This document shows positions 55,001 through 64,000 of a stretch of 64,000 nt of DNA, piece after piece; within the stretch, counting starts at the first letter, position 1; each line of letters starts with the position of its first letter. Made by a program: the position numbers and the translations under genes. This stretch comes from Onchidella celtica (taxonomy: Eukaryota; Mollusca; Gastropoda; Systellommatophora; Onchidiidae): contig OZ007571.1 of NCBI GenBank assembly GCA_963931925.1, forward strand, positions 62,087,589-62,151,588. Direction: 5' to 3'. Below the pieces are notes generated by a model. The model searched no databases and was not told where the DNA came from. It worked only from the letters and a program-made list of their open reading frames with translations.

Positions 55001-58000
55001 GCAGCTTGATTTCTCTGGCGGAAAGGATGCTCTTGTCCTCATTGAAAGTTATGCAGTACTCAGCGGCACACTTCATAAAGTGAGAGAAGTTTTCATCATG
55101 CTCCTTCTGATTTCTACCGCAAATAGTGACATTGTCTAAATATGCGAAAGTGTCTTTAATTTTCTCATTTCTGACGAGGCCGTCAATGATGCGTTGAAAG
55201 CAAGCGACTCCATTAGTGACGCCGAATGGAATACGTTTGAACTGGTAGAGGTTTCCACTGGCCACAAAGGCAGTGTAGAATTTCTCTTCCTCCATTATGG
55301 GAATTTGGTGGTAGGCACTGCGAAGGTCTACTGTACTGTACACCTCATATTTCGAGATCTCCTCAATCATCTCATCTATTCGAGGAAGAGGATATGCATC
55401 AAGCTGGGTGAAACGATTGATAGTCTGACTATAATCCACTACCATTCTTTTCTTGTGCCGGTCATTTGTTGTTACCAGCACTTGCACTCTCCACGGAGAA
55501 TCAGAAGGTTCAATCACATCTTCGGCAAGCAGTTTTTGGACTTCAGAGTCTATGAATTGTCTATCTGGTGTAGAGAACCGTCTTGACTTTGTAGCTATAG
55601 GTCTGCAATCGGGAAGCAAGTTCTTGAACAGAGAGGCAGGTTCCACCTTTGCAGCAGTTATGCCACAGACAGAGAATGTAGGCTTGGGGCCTTTGAAAGT
55701 CATTTCAAGTCCTTTGTGTTGATCTAGAAAGTCGTGACCCAGTATTAGGTCAGCGCACAATCCTGGTAGAACAGAGAGCTTTATTCCTTGATAAGTTTCG
55801 CCATTATATTCCAGAGTAGCAAAACAATGGCCTTTGGTTGTACTTGAGAGATTCGTGGAAGCCATGGAGATCTCTTTTCTAGACTTGAAGGTCTTGAACT
55901 TCATAAATTGAGCTTTGTCTGCTGAGATAAAACTTTCAGAGTTTCCTGTGTCCACCAGTGCCCTCAGAGGAGTGTCAAAGACCTTGACTTTTATAATGGC
56001 TTTCTGAAGACTTAAGGGGGCCGCAGCAGTGAAGGCCGAATTAAGGATGGGATTAGCAGCAGAGGCGAAGTCATTCCGTTTTCCTTTTGATAGACACACC
56101 TTTTGATAATGTCCTTTCTTCCCACATCCTTTGCAAGTTGCCTCTCGAGCAAGGCATTTTGATCGGGGATGCCGTTGAAAACCACAGAAGAAGCATTTGG
56201 AACTGATTGCAGCTGATAGTGTATCACTCTCGTCGATGGCTGGGGTGGTGGTACTGCCGCAGGGCACTGATGATGAAGCTGGTACATTGTTGTATGTCTG
56301 GGATTGTTTTTCGGCCATTTCTAGCGATCTAGCTTGATCAAAAGCAGTAGACAAGTCTAATGTCTTATTCTCAAGGAGTCTTTGTCTGATTTGACTTGAA
56401 GAGAGGCCACAGATGAAAGCGTCTCGGATGAAATCATCCCTGTTTTTGTCGGCTGAAACAGCTTTGAACTCACACTCTTTTGCAAGAATCTTCAGTCTCT
56501 GTAAGAATTGGTCAAGTGTCTGCCCTGGTTCTTGTTTGGTAGTTGTTAAGATGTGCCGAGCAAATATTTCATTTCCAGGTTTAACATAAATGTTTTTCAG
56601 GACTTCCTCGGCAGAGGCAAAGGTGGGACAATCGATGATGTATTCATATACAAAGGGGTCAACGAAGTTTATCAGCAAGTCAAGTTCATCAAGAGTAGGA
56701 GTGGAAGATTGTTGTCGTAGAGATGACAGGAAATTGTTGAAAGTTCGCAGCCAGTGATTCCAGCGTTTGGATGCGTCTGGTGTGTTTGGGTCCGCGTTGA
56801 ACCTCTCAGGTCGGAGAAAACGCTCCATGTTGAAATGTTGAATAAATTGATATGAATAAATTGAAAGCGGAGAGTCTGAAGTCTGTTTTAGCCAATTATC
56901 TTGGCTTTATTCAACATTCAACTGTAGTAGGATCAGAAGCATGATCCAGTTATAATCCTTCTACCGAGCAATGGCGCTAGGAAGGACGAAATCGTTTGTT
57001 GCAACGTCTGTGACGTCATCTCCGCACAGTGGTATTCATTAGTGGTGCGTTATTGTTCAACACAAGCAGATAGCAGATAGTTAGACAAACAGATAAAACA
57101 AACAGTACATGACGAGCGATTAAAGTAACACAAAGCACATAAACATAGCAACATCACGACAGTGAACATTTTGGCAGGTCTAATATTATAAGAAATTGTT
57201 CTCCTGCCAGGGTTTTGCAGAATGTTACAACTGACCTTGTTTATGAATTAGATTGTGAAGAATGATTAAACTTGTGTGTATTTTTTTTTTTTTTCAGTTC
57301 AATTGGTGTAGCTTCTACTCCAATGCTGAGTACTCCTACAGCCTCAGTTCCAGGGGTAGGTGACAGTTATGATCAACCATCCATTCGTTTACTTTTATTT
57401 TAGAAATTTAGCTATCTTTATTTCAGCATTAATAACAGTAAATTTCTAAAGCTTCTAAATACATACTCAGATCTTTTGAATGGACAGTGAGACACAGATA
57501 GTGAATATACATTCAGAGTCTTGTCTTGATAGTCAATCAATTGAGTTTCTTTGCTTCTCGGGGGCCTCGGCCTGAGGCTGTCAGCCCCCTTTTCTTGATT
57601 TTCTGTTTCTTGTTTCTTATTCCACGTCATTTCATCTTCTGTATTGTCTTCCTCTGTGGTGATGTTTAGGTCATTATTTTAGGAGGTTCGCTACCATTGG
57701 CATTTACACCTCTTTTCTTGTTTTTATTTTCTTGTTCTTGGTTCTTGTGTGTTTTTGTGATAGGGATTATTTTTTTTTAGAATTTTGCCCAGGCAGCGGC
57801 CTTGTTCAGCCTGCTCTTTTTTACTTTTAACTGCGAAGATCTTAATAGACAATGAATATTTATCTTCTCTTATTCAGGTAAGTGTATTGCAGCTAAAATC
57901 GTTTCCCCACAACTGTCACTCAAATTATGCAGTGAAACAAGAAGATGACCTCATGTGCTAAGTGTCACGCTTGAAAGCTCTGCAAGGTCATCAAAAAAAC

Positions 58001-61000
58001 AAAAAAAATTTAAAGATCAAAATCATAGGTGTTAAGTAAATACCCGAACTACGGTTTTAAGTTAAGTTCATAAACATCAGTGTTCACAGTTTTCACGACT
58101 AGTTAGGTTGTTCATAGAGTGACATGTGATTTTTGGAGCTTGTGGCTCACAAAATATTTGCAAGATTTCTCCCACCATTCTGTGATTGAACAATTAGATT
58201 CAACTGAATAATCCAAGTTAAAGTAGTATTTTTATAATCAAGAGTTCGTTAAATTCGAGGGAGAAGGGCAGTCAGTGTAATTTATAGAGTCTGTGATAAA
58301 TCTTTCTTTGTTTGACAAACACTGGCAATTTCTTTTTCCTGCCCTGTTAACTATAATACTATATCTCATGAAACTTGTGAGTAACATACTCCAGTATCAC
58401 ATAATAAGCATAACACGGGACATTTATTCCAACATCAAATCAGGAATGCTTAGAATTTCCTGCAGAGAAAATTGCATGAAACAGTTCCTCTTAATTTGAG
58501 CCGTAAGATTGCTTGAAATGCCAGCTCTGTAAATGTGAAAAGCTTTGTGTCAGTCAATTGCATGCTCTCTCTGTTTATATTCATATTTACTGCTTGAAAT
58601 AGATTGCAATTATGAGATCTGCAAGGAATCAGAACTATGAACATTACGATTTTACAGCACAGGCAAGGGAAGAGATAATAATCTATATTTATACATAATT
58701 CACAAACTTTCCACCTTTGAATGCAAAAGGCTTTTTTGTTGGGCCACCTACAGTAATCAAATTTTGCATCAAGGCACCATGGAAGGTGTACCGGAGTTTG
58801 GATTTTTTTTATTGGTTTTGATTTTAAATTTTTTTGAGTTTGCTTTTGTCGCTGACTGTTCGCCTCTGATCCCTTTTTTCAGGAGCTCATGGCCACACTT
58901 CGTACTGGCCAATTTAAACTACTCGACATGCTCGCAGTTAAAATTAGATCACAGGAATACCCTACTGCTTGCTTTTTTTTATTGTTGCGGTTTGCAGAGA
59001 CAGATGTAGAGAGGGTAAGAAGGTGACGGGCAGGGCAGTGGCTGGGGGGTCCGCATGGAGCACGGCATTTAAGCTTGCTTTATTATAAAACTGGCTTTTT
59101 AGGTTCAGTGGTATATTTTGGACCTATTTAATTAGTAGCAACATAGAGCATGTGTTTCATTTGCCACCTACACACTATATTTCAATTTCTTTTTCAGCTT
59201 TCAGCAGCAGAATATGCCAGTATTAACAATCCACAGCAAAGAACAGCATTACAGGTATGTAATGATTTATTTTAAGGTTAATCAGTTTCTGGTGACTGGC
59301 ATGCCAGATGGAAAATTTCTAAGTTTGTGCTGGAGACAAAAAATGGTTTTGTGATATATTAGGCGTTTGGAGTGCCCATGAAGTAAATGTGCGTAATACA
59401 GTGGAACTCACTTAATGAAGACATATACCCTGATTTGTGGGTGTCAGTGAAAAACGCATTTGGACATATCATCGATTTATATTGTATTCTACATTCAATT
59501 CTCTTTCATTTGATGTATAGACTTTTACTTTATGATCAATATTTTATTTTCTGTAAGCATTTTTCTGAACCATGCTGTTTTTTCCCAAAGTGGGAAAGAA
59601 TTAATTACATCCAGACTTGACCAAACCCCCTAACACTGACACCCTGAAAGAGTTAATACATTCTCTTTTAATGTGCTTGGCCCCGAATATTTTGCTGTAT
59701 GTCTTCTGTAATGGAAGTGCATTTAATGAGTAAACTTTAACCCATACCCCGCGTGCTACCCGTAAAGCCCGCTGCATGGTCAGTGACCTTACTCACGGAG
59801 AATCTTATCTGGGGTCACTGACCCGTGCCGCTAGACGATGACCACATACGCTGTCCACGTGGTTCAGTTTTTATTGATCGGTATGAAAACATTCGCTGCT
59901 ATGCCTTATCACGCTTGATAATGAATTAACCAGCAAAACCTTAGTCTGTCAGTCTCTAACCAATGATCTGACTTATGATTCCAGACTGACAGTTGTAGTT
60001 TTCGTAAGAACGAAGCGTGATAACAAGCCACGCCCTCCCAAGCCCTACACAAATGGTTTCATCCTGATTGACACATACTAATAAACCAATGTGGGCATTT
60101 GGAGCAAAGATTATTTCAGAGCTTGGTTCTGATTGGTTCTTAGATACAGACAACTCCAGATGGTGGTCAGCTTGTGAGAAAATGAGATAATGCAAATTTG
60201 TTGAGCAACAGTTCGCATGTCGATGTTACATCTTTTGAAAGTGTGGGGAGAGCCTTTGAAAGCTTAGTCTTTGTGATTCCGACCAGTGGTTCACTGGTTA
60301 ACATGTCCATGTCACAATGCGTTTGATTTAGAAGAGATACAGTGAACAATAACACGGTGGTTACGTCTCAAAAAGGTCAGTGACCCGATGCGTGAAAATA
60401 CGGCTGGCGAGGTCAGCTTGACCTGGGCGACTTTTGCCGCCCATGCGGCGTGAGCGCTTGCAAGTCAATACCGACTATTGCCGCCCCGCGCAGGGTGAGG
60501 GTTAATATGAAAACGCGCATTTTAAGTATTGCATGGTCCCAAATGCTTTAAGGAGCATCTTTATTATGGACGGTGTTGGTAGGCATAAATAATAAAAATG
60601 CGGTGAAGAAAGGGCATTTTTGACAGGCTTTCATTGCAAATAGTAAGTAGACAGCTCTTCTTTCCATGTGATGCTTATCTTGCCGTTTGCATGTCCAGCA
60701 GCCTTTCCCCCTCATTACTTGCCGATCAGGAAGATGAGCGTTGGCCTCACTGACAACTGCATGGCCACCTCATCTTTCCCTCCTACAACTCAAACGGCCA
60801 TTATGATATAACTTGGTATCTCTTTCTCTCTCAGCCCACCCTAAGCCACTTTGCTCTATAGACCTGTGAAAGACCTAATACAAGTTAAAAAAAAATTTTC
60901 AGTAGAGAGAAGAAACATGTCCATCCTATTTCGAGACATCTCTGTAGATAATTGGAAAGTTTCAGTAATCCTGAAGCCATGCATAACAAAATGTGCACTC

Positions 61001-61788
61001 AGTTTTTGGCCATTTTTTAAACCCATTCCCCACCCCCAAGTATGCTTTGCTTACTCTTTGGCTCTAACCCCCAATCCCCCCACATACAAACGTATGACTC
61101 ATCAGAATGGTCACTGTGCATGATAAGGCCTTGACATTTTAAATCTGTAGATGCCATGTTGCAGGGACCATTGACTGTTTCATCAGGTAGATAGCCGATA
61201 TTCGAATTTTACACAATTCCAAAACCTTTTTGTTGAAAAAGGTAAATAAAACCAAATTGTTTCATTCTTCGATCATAATTAAAAGTGTATGTAGGCTCTG
61301 CCTCTTTTTGTACATATTTCATAGGCTGGAACAACCTCTACCCCGCCTCCAGAGCTTTACAGGTTGTTCTTATCCAATTTCATAATCACAAGTTAAGAAT
61401 TCCATGTTTCCTTTCCCTGCATAAACTGAAGCAGAGTCCCCATGATTTTCTACTGTGTTTAATATACAGAGATATTGCGAATATACACTGTATATCCATT
61501 CAGTCCCTCCTTTTTCCCATCACCCAGAGTTTTATGCATAAATTAATCAGACTTCTTTGTCTTAATGATCTCATTATGAGTTGCGATGGTATTGTAAAAC
61601 TCAAACTTTTATCTATTGTAATAAAATATTGTATTGAATTTGAACCTTTTCATCTTTATTTCCTAATTTTCTTTCAGCACGCTCATATTAATTCTGTAGG
61701 ATATTTCATCACACAAGATTCTTCATTTGGAAATTTAATACTCCCGGTACTGCCACGACTGCAAGATGTAAAGGCTGAGGTCAAGTAA
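46048..61788 (+). CDS. INIP: SOSS complex subunit C (INIP), complete gene model
   Basis: INIP is the small subunit of the SOSS complex (with INTS3 and the single-strand DNA binding proteins NABP1/2), which acts at DNA double-strand breaks in the nucleus (family knowledge). The five exons join in matching phases to 118 codons plus stop; human INIP has 104 residues. The C-terminal signature HAHINSVGYFITQDSSFGNL followed by ILPVLPRL is almost identical to human INIP. The N-terminal NRNKLIEQIQEQKKRL helix parallels KNRVAILAELDKEKRKLL, and the Gln-rich PQQRTALQ precedes the signature as in the family. The introns contain a LINE (intron 1), a piggyBac-like MITE and a Ty3/Gypsy element (intron 2) and another piggyBac-like MITE (intron 4). 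It is transcribed away from SNX30. Confidence 0.92.
46580..46700 (-). repeat. Short repeat ending in (GAA)n, copy 2 (inverted)
   Basis: Read on the - strand: TTTTAGCCTCAGAGGAGCGA, GTTGAGTCGCATATAGTAGT, GTGCAGTTGGGGGAATCGTC, ending in (GAA)n (46591-46609 on the + strand as TTC repeats). It aligns with 45060-45190 at roughly 80%. Confidence 0.6.
46700..48620 (-). mobile_element. CR1/Jockey-like LINE, 5'-truncated, frameshifted
   Basis: The main frame (48589-47168) encodes reverse transcriptase: NKATGPDGIPAKLLK, NYRPVSLTSISCKLLE, LLDFSKAFDKVHHASLL, LSGVPQGTVMGPLLFLVYIN, and the catalytic FADDSLLYR. Near 47270 a one-base shift moves the reading to the frame that runs from RVQRRAARFVTNDYT to the stop near 46822, including RMWNNLPAEVQTLPS, the usual C-terminus of these elements. 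The endonuclease part is missing: a TGA sits just upstream of 48608. It lies antisense in INIP intron 1. Confidence 0.85.
48621..50580. other. INIP intron 1, right part
   Basis: No supported coding or transposon frame. Positions 49150-49400 and 50020-50100 contain short CCACCNNNNNGGGGAAATTCGCC-like blocks that may be old repeats. Confidence 0.4.
50581..50668 (+). CDS. INIP: INIP exon 2
   Basis: The acceptor is CATCCAAAACAG and the donor GTAAAG at 50669. Enters in phase 1, leaves in phase 2. It encodes RQNRNKLIEQIQEQKKRLQH and then GHHVSSS. An upstream in-frame TGA at 50559 excludes an internal start. Confidence 0.85.
50984..51616. mobile_element. piggyBac-like non-autonomous element (TTAA target)
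   Basis: TTAA at 50980-50983 is followed by CTCACTGACTAC. The right end GTAGTCAGTGAG precedes TTAA at 51617-51620. The 12-bp inverted ends are perfect and the TTAA duplication is the piggyBac hallmark. The interior keeps a short + strand frame (51247-51414). It is in INIP intron 2. Confidence 0.75.
51247..51414 (+). pseudogene. Residual N-terminus of a piggyBac-type transposase
   Basis: 55 codons: MAACNLFDDFFGDPHANPDT, DLDIDDDDDVVDPAYMNLDL and then a TAA after RLQNV. The acidic D/E-rich start with a DPxYM motif resembles N-termini of piggyBac-derived proteins. The catalytic domain is absent. Confidence 0.4.
52696..53009 (-). repeat. 3' LTR of the Ty3/Gypsy element
   Basis: 314 bp, identical to the other LTR except for one base. 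It contains TATAATCC and AATAAA-like stretches, but promoter and poly(A) sites cannot be fixed by eye. Confidence 0.95.
53163..56828 (-). CDS. Gag-Pol polyprotein of Ty3/Gypsy element
   Basis: 1221 codons without a stop, Gag and Pol in one frame. Order: Gag region (about 1-200); two zinc-knuckle-like motifs (CFFC...H...C at 212-225 and CKGC...H...C at 232-245); aspartic protease LVDTG (291-295); reverse transcriptase with VDLRSAYHQI (D501) and YLDN at 563-566 where most relatives have YxDD; RNase H with ETDAS (705-709); integrase with the HHCC zinc site (about 837-871) and the catalytic D902, D960 and E996 (D-x57-D-x35-E); then a C-terminal chromatin- or DNA-binding tail. No envelope gene. 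The domain order PR-RT-RH-IN defines Ty3/Gypsy (Metaviridae). The ATG is only 19 nt inside the 5' LTR. Confidence 0.95.
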   Translation of the reverse strand: MERFLRPERFNADPNTPDASKRWNHWLRTFNNFLSSLRQQSSTPTLDELDLLINFVDPFVYEYIIDCPTFASAEEVLKNIYVKPGNEIFARHILTTTKQEPGQTLDQFLQRLKILAKECEFKAVSADKNRDDFIRDAFICGLSSSQIRQRLLENKTLDLSTAFDQARSLEMAEKQSQTYNNVPASSSVPCGSTTTPAIDESDTLSAAISSKCFFCGFQRHPRSKCLAREATCKGCGKKGHYQKVCLSKGKRNDFASAANPILNSAFTAAAPLSLQKAIIKVKVFDTPLRALVDTGNSESFISADKAQFMKFKTFKSRKEISMASTNLSSTTKGHCFATLEYNGETYQGIKLSVLPGLCADLILGHDFLDQHKGLEMTFKGPKPTFSVCGITAAKVEPASLFKNLLPDCRPIATKSRRFSTPDRQFIDSEVQKLLAEDVIEPSDSPWRVQVLVTTNDRHKKRMVVDYSQTINRFTQLDAYPLPRIDEMIEEISKYEVYSTVDLRSAYHQIPIMEEEKFYTAFVASGNLYQFKRIPFGVTNGVACFQRIIDGLVRNEKIKDTFAYLDNVTICGRNQKEHDENFSHFMKCAAEYCITFNEDKSILSAREIKLLGFLVSKGSIKPDPDRLQPLRDLADPHDAKSQRRVVGMFAYYSSWIPNFSDKIHPLVNNHTFPLPKKVKCAFELLKREIENAAVTTIDQDIPLVVETDASDIAIAATLNQNGRPVAFFSRTLNHSERKHSSVEKEAYAIVEALRKWKHYLLGKHFQLVTDQKSVAFMYNNAQKGKVKNDKIQRWRIELSCYSYDVVYRPGKENHAADALSRGYCSTANSNAEILQDLHSTLSHPGVTRMMHFVKCRNLPYSLDEVKRVCANCRICCELKPSFYKLTDANLIKATQPFERLSVDFKGPLPSSSRNKYLLTMIDEYSRFPFAFPCADMNASTIIKCFCQLFSLFGMPSYVHSDRGANFMSSELKDFLHNKGIATSRTTPYNPRANGQVERLNGTLWKTITLALRSRGLETHQWELVLTDSLHSLRSLLCTATNETPHERIFRYNRKSTTGITLPSWLTTPGTVLMRRNVRTSKYDPLVDEVELLDCNPLYAQVRLRDGRETTVALRHLAPPGDMTTSLTVPNEAAPSPTNNDLNVNDQTNQIMLVPEPAVMQTGTQNRSLNLTDSLNTPGSNPTTSLREENSEIQPEAPDESRPSPKRRPFVRTRVYNLRNREA
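56848..57161 (-). repeat. 5' LTR of the Ty3/Gypsy element
   Basis: 314 bp. Its outer border, read on the - strand, is TGTCGTGATG at 57161; its inner border CATATCA is at 56848, followed by a 19-nt leader and the Gag ATG. Confidence 0.95.
57298..57355 (+). CDS. INIP: INIP exon 3
   Basis: The acceptor follows a run of 15 T and TTTTCAG. The donor is GTAGGT at 57356. It encodes SIGVASTPMLSTPTASVPG, a Ser/Thr/Pro linker. Enters in phase 2, leaves in phase 0. Confidence 0.8.
57640..57835 (-). repeat. SINE-like dispersed repeat, copy 2
   Basis: On the - strand: AAAGAGCAGGCTGAACAAGG, CCGCTGCCTGGGCAAAATTC, then GAGGTGTAAATGCCAATGGT, AGCGAACCTCCTAAAATAAT. Same order as 40040-40290. It may extend to about 57530. 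Confidence 0.55.
57836..59197. other. INIP intron 3, right part
   Basis: AT-rich sequence without a supported feature. The frames at 58293 and 58764 lack domains and splice signals. Confidence 0.4.
59198..59254 (+). CDS. INIP: INIP exon 4
   Basis: Phase 0 in and out, 19 codons: LSAAEYASINNPQQRTALQ. The acceptor is TTTCTTTTTCAG and the donor GTATGT. It parallels the AEQQHIAAQQKAALQ helix of human INIP. Confidence 0.88.
59741..60501. mobile_element. piggyBac-like element with CCC...GGG ends (TTAA target)
   Basis: TTAA at 59737-59740 followed by CCCATACCCCGCGTGC; GCGCAGGGTGAGGG before TTAA at 60502-60505. The inverted ends (CCCWNACCC) match at most positions and begin with CCC as in piggyBac. 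The interior has repeated GGTCAGTGAC-type motifs near both ends. No transposase. In INIP intron 4. Confidence 0.65.
61678..61788 (+). CDS. INIP: INIP exon 5 (C-terminus and stop)
   Basis: The acceptor is TTTTCTTTCAG, phase 0. It encodes HAHINSVGYFITQDSSFGNL, ILPVLPRL and QDVKAEVK, with TAA at 61786-61788. This is the family signature; the last eight residues replace the human DPE ending. Confidence 0.95.
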   Translation, partial: HAHINSVGYFITQDSSFGNLILPVLPRLQDVKAEVK

Positions 61789-64000
61789 CCATTCAAGTTT
61801 GTTTTATTACATGTATGTTTTATCTTGTAATGATGTCTTTTACCATAAACTGTGAGACAGAACTCTTCAGTGCTTGTGAAATACATTTTGCCCATGGTGA
61901 TTATTGGTTGCAGTAAAAATGGATCTGGAAGTTTGGAATTATTGTGATGAAACTGATCTTTGTAAATTTGGAGAGAAAGAGGTACACTAGCGGCGGCATG
62001 AAAGTGCACAATAGTTAAATATGCCTAATGATTGCTCCTTCATGCTGTGTGTGATGTAATATAATCTCAATAATGGAATAAGGGGATGTTTATTTCTAAC
62101 ACATTGTAGGTGCAAGGGTGGAAGTGACCCAGTCTATAGCCTCCTTGCATGTCATGGTTTGTGGCTAAGCAAATATTAATGCCACGTATGTCATACTCTG
62201 TGATGCTATGGAATGCGATGAAACATCTTCTCTTTTACTGTCACAATATATTTGAACTCAGTGTATGATTTGTCCTCTTGAAGTAGACCATCAATCATAT
62301 CAATGGGCAAATGAGGGTGTTATACAAAAACATAAACTGTAATACTGAGATGCGTTTCTGTTTGAAGTATTAATCTTGGAATAAGTCAAATGTAGGGCAG
62401 TATGACTAATGTATAATGGAACAAATCTGTTGTTAATAAATTCTTTTGTTTTCAGGTATGTAAGTTGCCATGCATTAAAATAAAGGTGCATTGTACCAGA
62501 ATGTGTGAAGTTTTCACTTATTTCTTACATATAAGCCAGTTTGTATGCACAGTCTCGCACTTTTCATATCACCAGTCAGCAAGAAACTCAAAGTGAAAAC
62601 AATTATAAATTTTACATCACCTTTCACTGTCAAATATGCCATCAACAGCACACATTCTGTAAATATTTTTACCAATTTCAAGAAAGTGAGAGTAAACAAA
62701 AACTTCTGACAAGAATATTGGTAGTGTAATAATACATTTTAGAAATAATTTATATTCAGGCTATTTTTGAGAATGTTCATTCATTTTCTCCCTGTCCTGA
62801 ACAGAATCAACAGTAATGTAGCCAACAGAACCTCAACCTAATTTTTGTCCAAAGGGTCCTATTGGTAGTGGGAAAAAGTACTAACGGGGAAGATTTGAAA
62901 GACAACCAACTGATAGCTGATTTCTGCAAATCAATACTGGGTTCATCAAATCATATATTCTTATCTCAACTGCATGAATGAAATTTAACTGTCAGTAAAA
63001 ATCCTCTTGAGTACAGATTTAGAAATAGCTAGTTCAAATTAAAACCCTGGAATCAAGTCGTCCTGCGGCTTATACTCATGTCAAATCGTCTAATGCAGAA
63101 TCTAGACTATCAAAAAGTAAAAGATCTATTTGCTATATAAAATGTATATATATTATATGTAAATGTTAAGTTCAGTGTGTGTCCTGAGTATTCATGTATC
63201 AGACTGTTAAAATTACTTCTTTCCCCTTCCTCCCGCCCACCTAAAGCTCTTATCATGCCATATTTGAAGAAAACTTAAGAAAAATGTCCTGTTTTTCAAA
63301 ATATATGGCAGATTAAGTTATCAGTTCCTCAGGCAAAGTAAAGAGACCGTCAGAATTCACAAACATCGGTAAATTCACGTCTAGTTCTATACAAGTGTGA
63401 ATAGTAAACTCATTTCAGTGACAATTATTTTGTGAATTATGAAGGCTTTGGGAATTACACTTTTGATTTGTCGAAGAACCTGAGGGGGCTGATGTGTACC
63501 GCTGCCCTTTAACCAGAAACTTATCCATTCATTACATTTGAGTTTGGCACATAGTCTCAATTAAGGCAGATGAAAAAAACGTATTATGACCTTGTACATT
63601 GTCAGCTAACACATTAGATGAAACAGCAGTAAAGAACAACATGCATGAAAATAAAAAAGAAATACATGTATGATTGATGTGTGGTCATAATGATTCCACT
63701 TTGATAGCTAATCAACTTCTGGCATTTGATTGAAGTTTACAGAGACATTTGGATTCAGTACACACAGTAAGCTGCAACATACAGTACTTTAAAAATGACA
63801 TTATAAAAACATGTATCAGCCTTTAAGTACTGCATATTAATAAAGGAAAACAACAAATATTATTGAAAGTGAAGACTATACTCTCAAAAGAGTCAACATA
63901 AAACATCTTTAGTGGCAAGCATTTCAACTAATAATCCTGGTATATTCTGGGATGTTCCCATGTCTCCATACATATAGGTGCCAATGTTTCACATCTGCAG
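61789..64000. other. INIP 3' UTR and downstream flank
   Basis: AATAAA at 62479-62484 with GT-rich sequence after it is a good candidate poly(A) signal, giving a 3' UTR of about 0.7 kb. Beyond it I see no gene. Confidence 0.45.

Larger units (their letters stand above)
52696..57161 (-). mobile_element. Complete Ty3/Gypsy LTR retrotransposon
   Basis: Two 314-bp LTRs (52696-53009 and 56848-57161) differ at one base (G/A in GTCTGTGRCGTCATC). Read on the - strand they begin TGTCGTGATG and end TTCATATCA (TG...CA). GTGAA flanks both sides (52691-52695, 57162-57166), a 5-bp target duplication. A purine tract (GAGGGGGGAAGAA) abuts the 3' LTR at 53010-53022. The single internal ORF is intact. The element lies antisense to INIP in intron 2, its outer edge 136 bp from the exon 3 acceptor. 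Confidence 0.95.

Noticed and set aside
59395-59760. CAGTGGAACTCACTTAATGA as a pogo-like element end
   Set aside because: It follows TA and has the right start, but I found no matching inverted end nearby, so no element can be delimited.

Overview
The window is intron-rich, AT-rich animal DNA. Small exons with GT/AG borders are scattered among large introns full of transposon copies. The gene content (a SNX30-type sorting nexin, the SOSS subunit INIP, a dynein heavy chain-like protein) and the repeats ((AGATCT)n and (GAA)n tracts, P-type, pogo-like and piggyBac-like DNA elements, RTE and CR1/Jockey LINEs, a Ty3/Gypsy element) point to a lophotrochozoan invertebrate. A mollusc, perhaps a gastropod, is my best guess; that is inference, not proof.

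Host genes. (1) 478-4389, + strand: the 3' end of a dynein heavy chain-like gene. Three joined exons encode AAA5-like sequence and then stop; a fourth exon (478-580) does not fit the chain in a simple way. (2) 14207-45573, - strand: a SNX30/SNX7-type sorting nexin (PX plus BAR) that I could assemble completely: 12 exons, consistent splice phases, 511 codons plus stop. (3) 46048-61788, + strand: INIP (SOSS complex subunit C), five exons, 118 codons plus stop. The start codons of SNX30 and INIP are only 474 bp apart and point away from each other, so the interval 45574-46047 is probably a shared promoter. From memory the human SNX30 and INIP genes are also neighbours (9q32), so the pairing would be very old. 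(4) 29867-30646, + strand: a 259-codon ORF of unknown family inside a SNX30 intron, with one membrane span and several tyrosine motifs.

Mobile DNA by region. 1.0-1.25 kb: LINE 3' tail. 2.8-4.15 kb: RTE-type LINE (-) inside a dynein intron, with an identical 159-bp daughter copy at 8.1 kb bounded by target-site repeats. 5.0-5.4 kb: LINE RNase H relic. 7.02-7.78 kb: pogo-like MITE. 13.37-13.99 kb: MITE in the probable SNX30 3' UTR. 17.36-24.51 kb: a possible pogo-like element with TA at both ends, enclosing a P element (19.475-23.729 kb) with perfect 31-bp inverted ends and a frameshifted THAP transposase. 32.63-32.83, 50.98-51.62 and 59.74-60.50 kb: piggyBac-like non-autonomous elements with TTAA target sites. 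33.84-34.66 kb: another pogo-like MITE. 40.6-41.2 kb: hAT/ZBED-like relic. 46.8-48.6 kb: CR1/Jockey-like LINE (-). 52.696-57.161 kb: a nearly pristine Ty3/Gypsy element (LTRs differ at one base, GTGAA target duplication) in INIP intron 2.

Repeats. The 5' introns of SNX30 carry an old satellite: an array at 39.28-40.37 kb with a period of about 162 bp, and a second at about 42.04-43.3 kb with monomers of about 190 bp ordered as a trimeric higher-order repeat of about 573 bp. Two related repeats ending in (GAA)n lie in inverted orientation on either side of the SNX30/INIP promoter.
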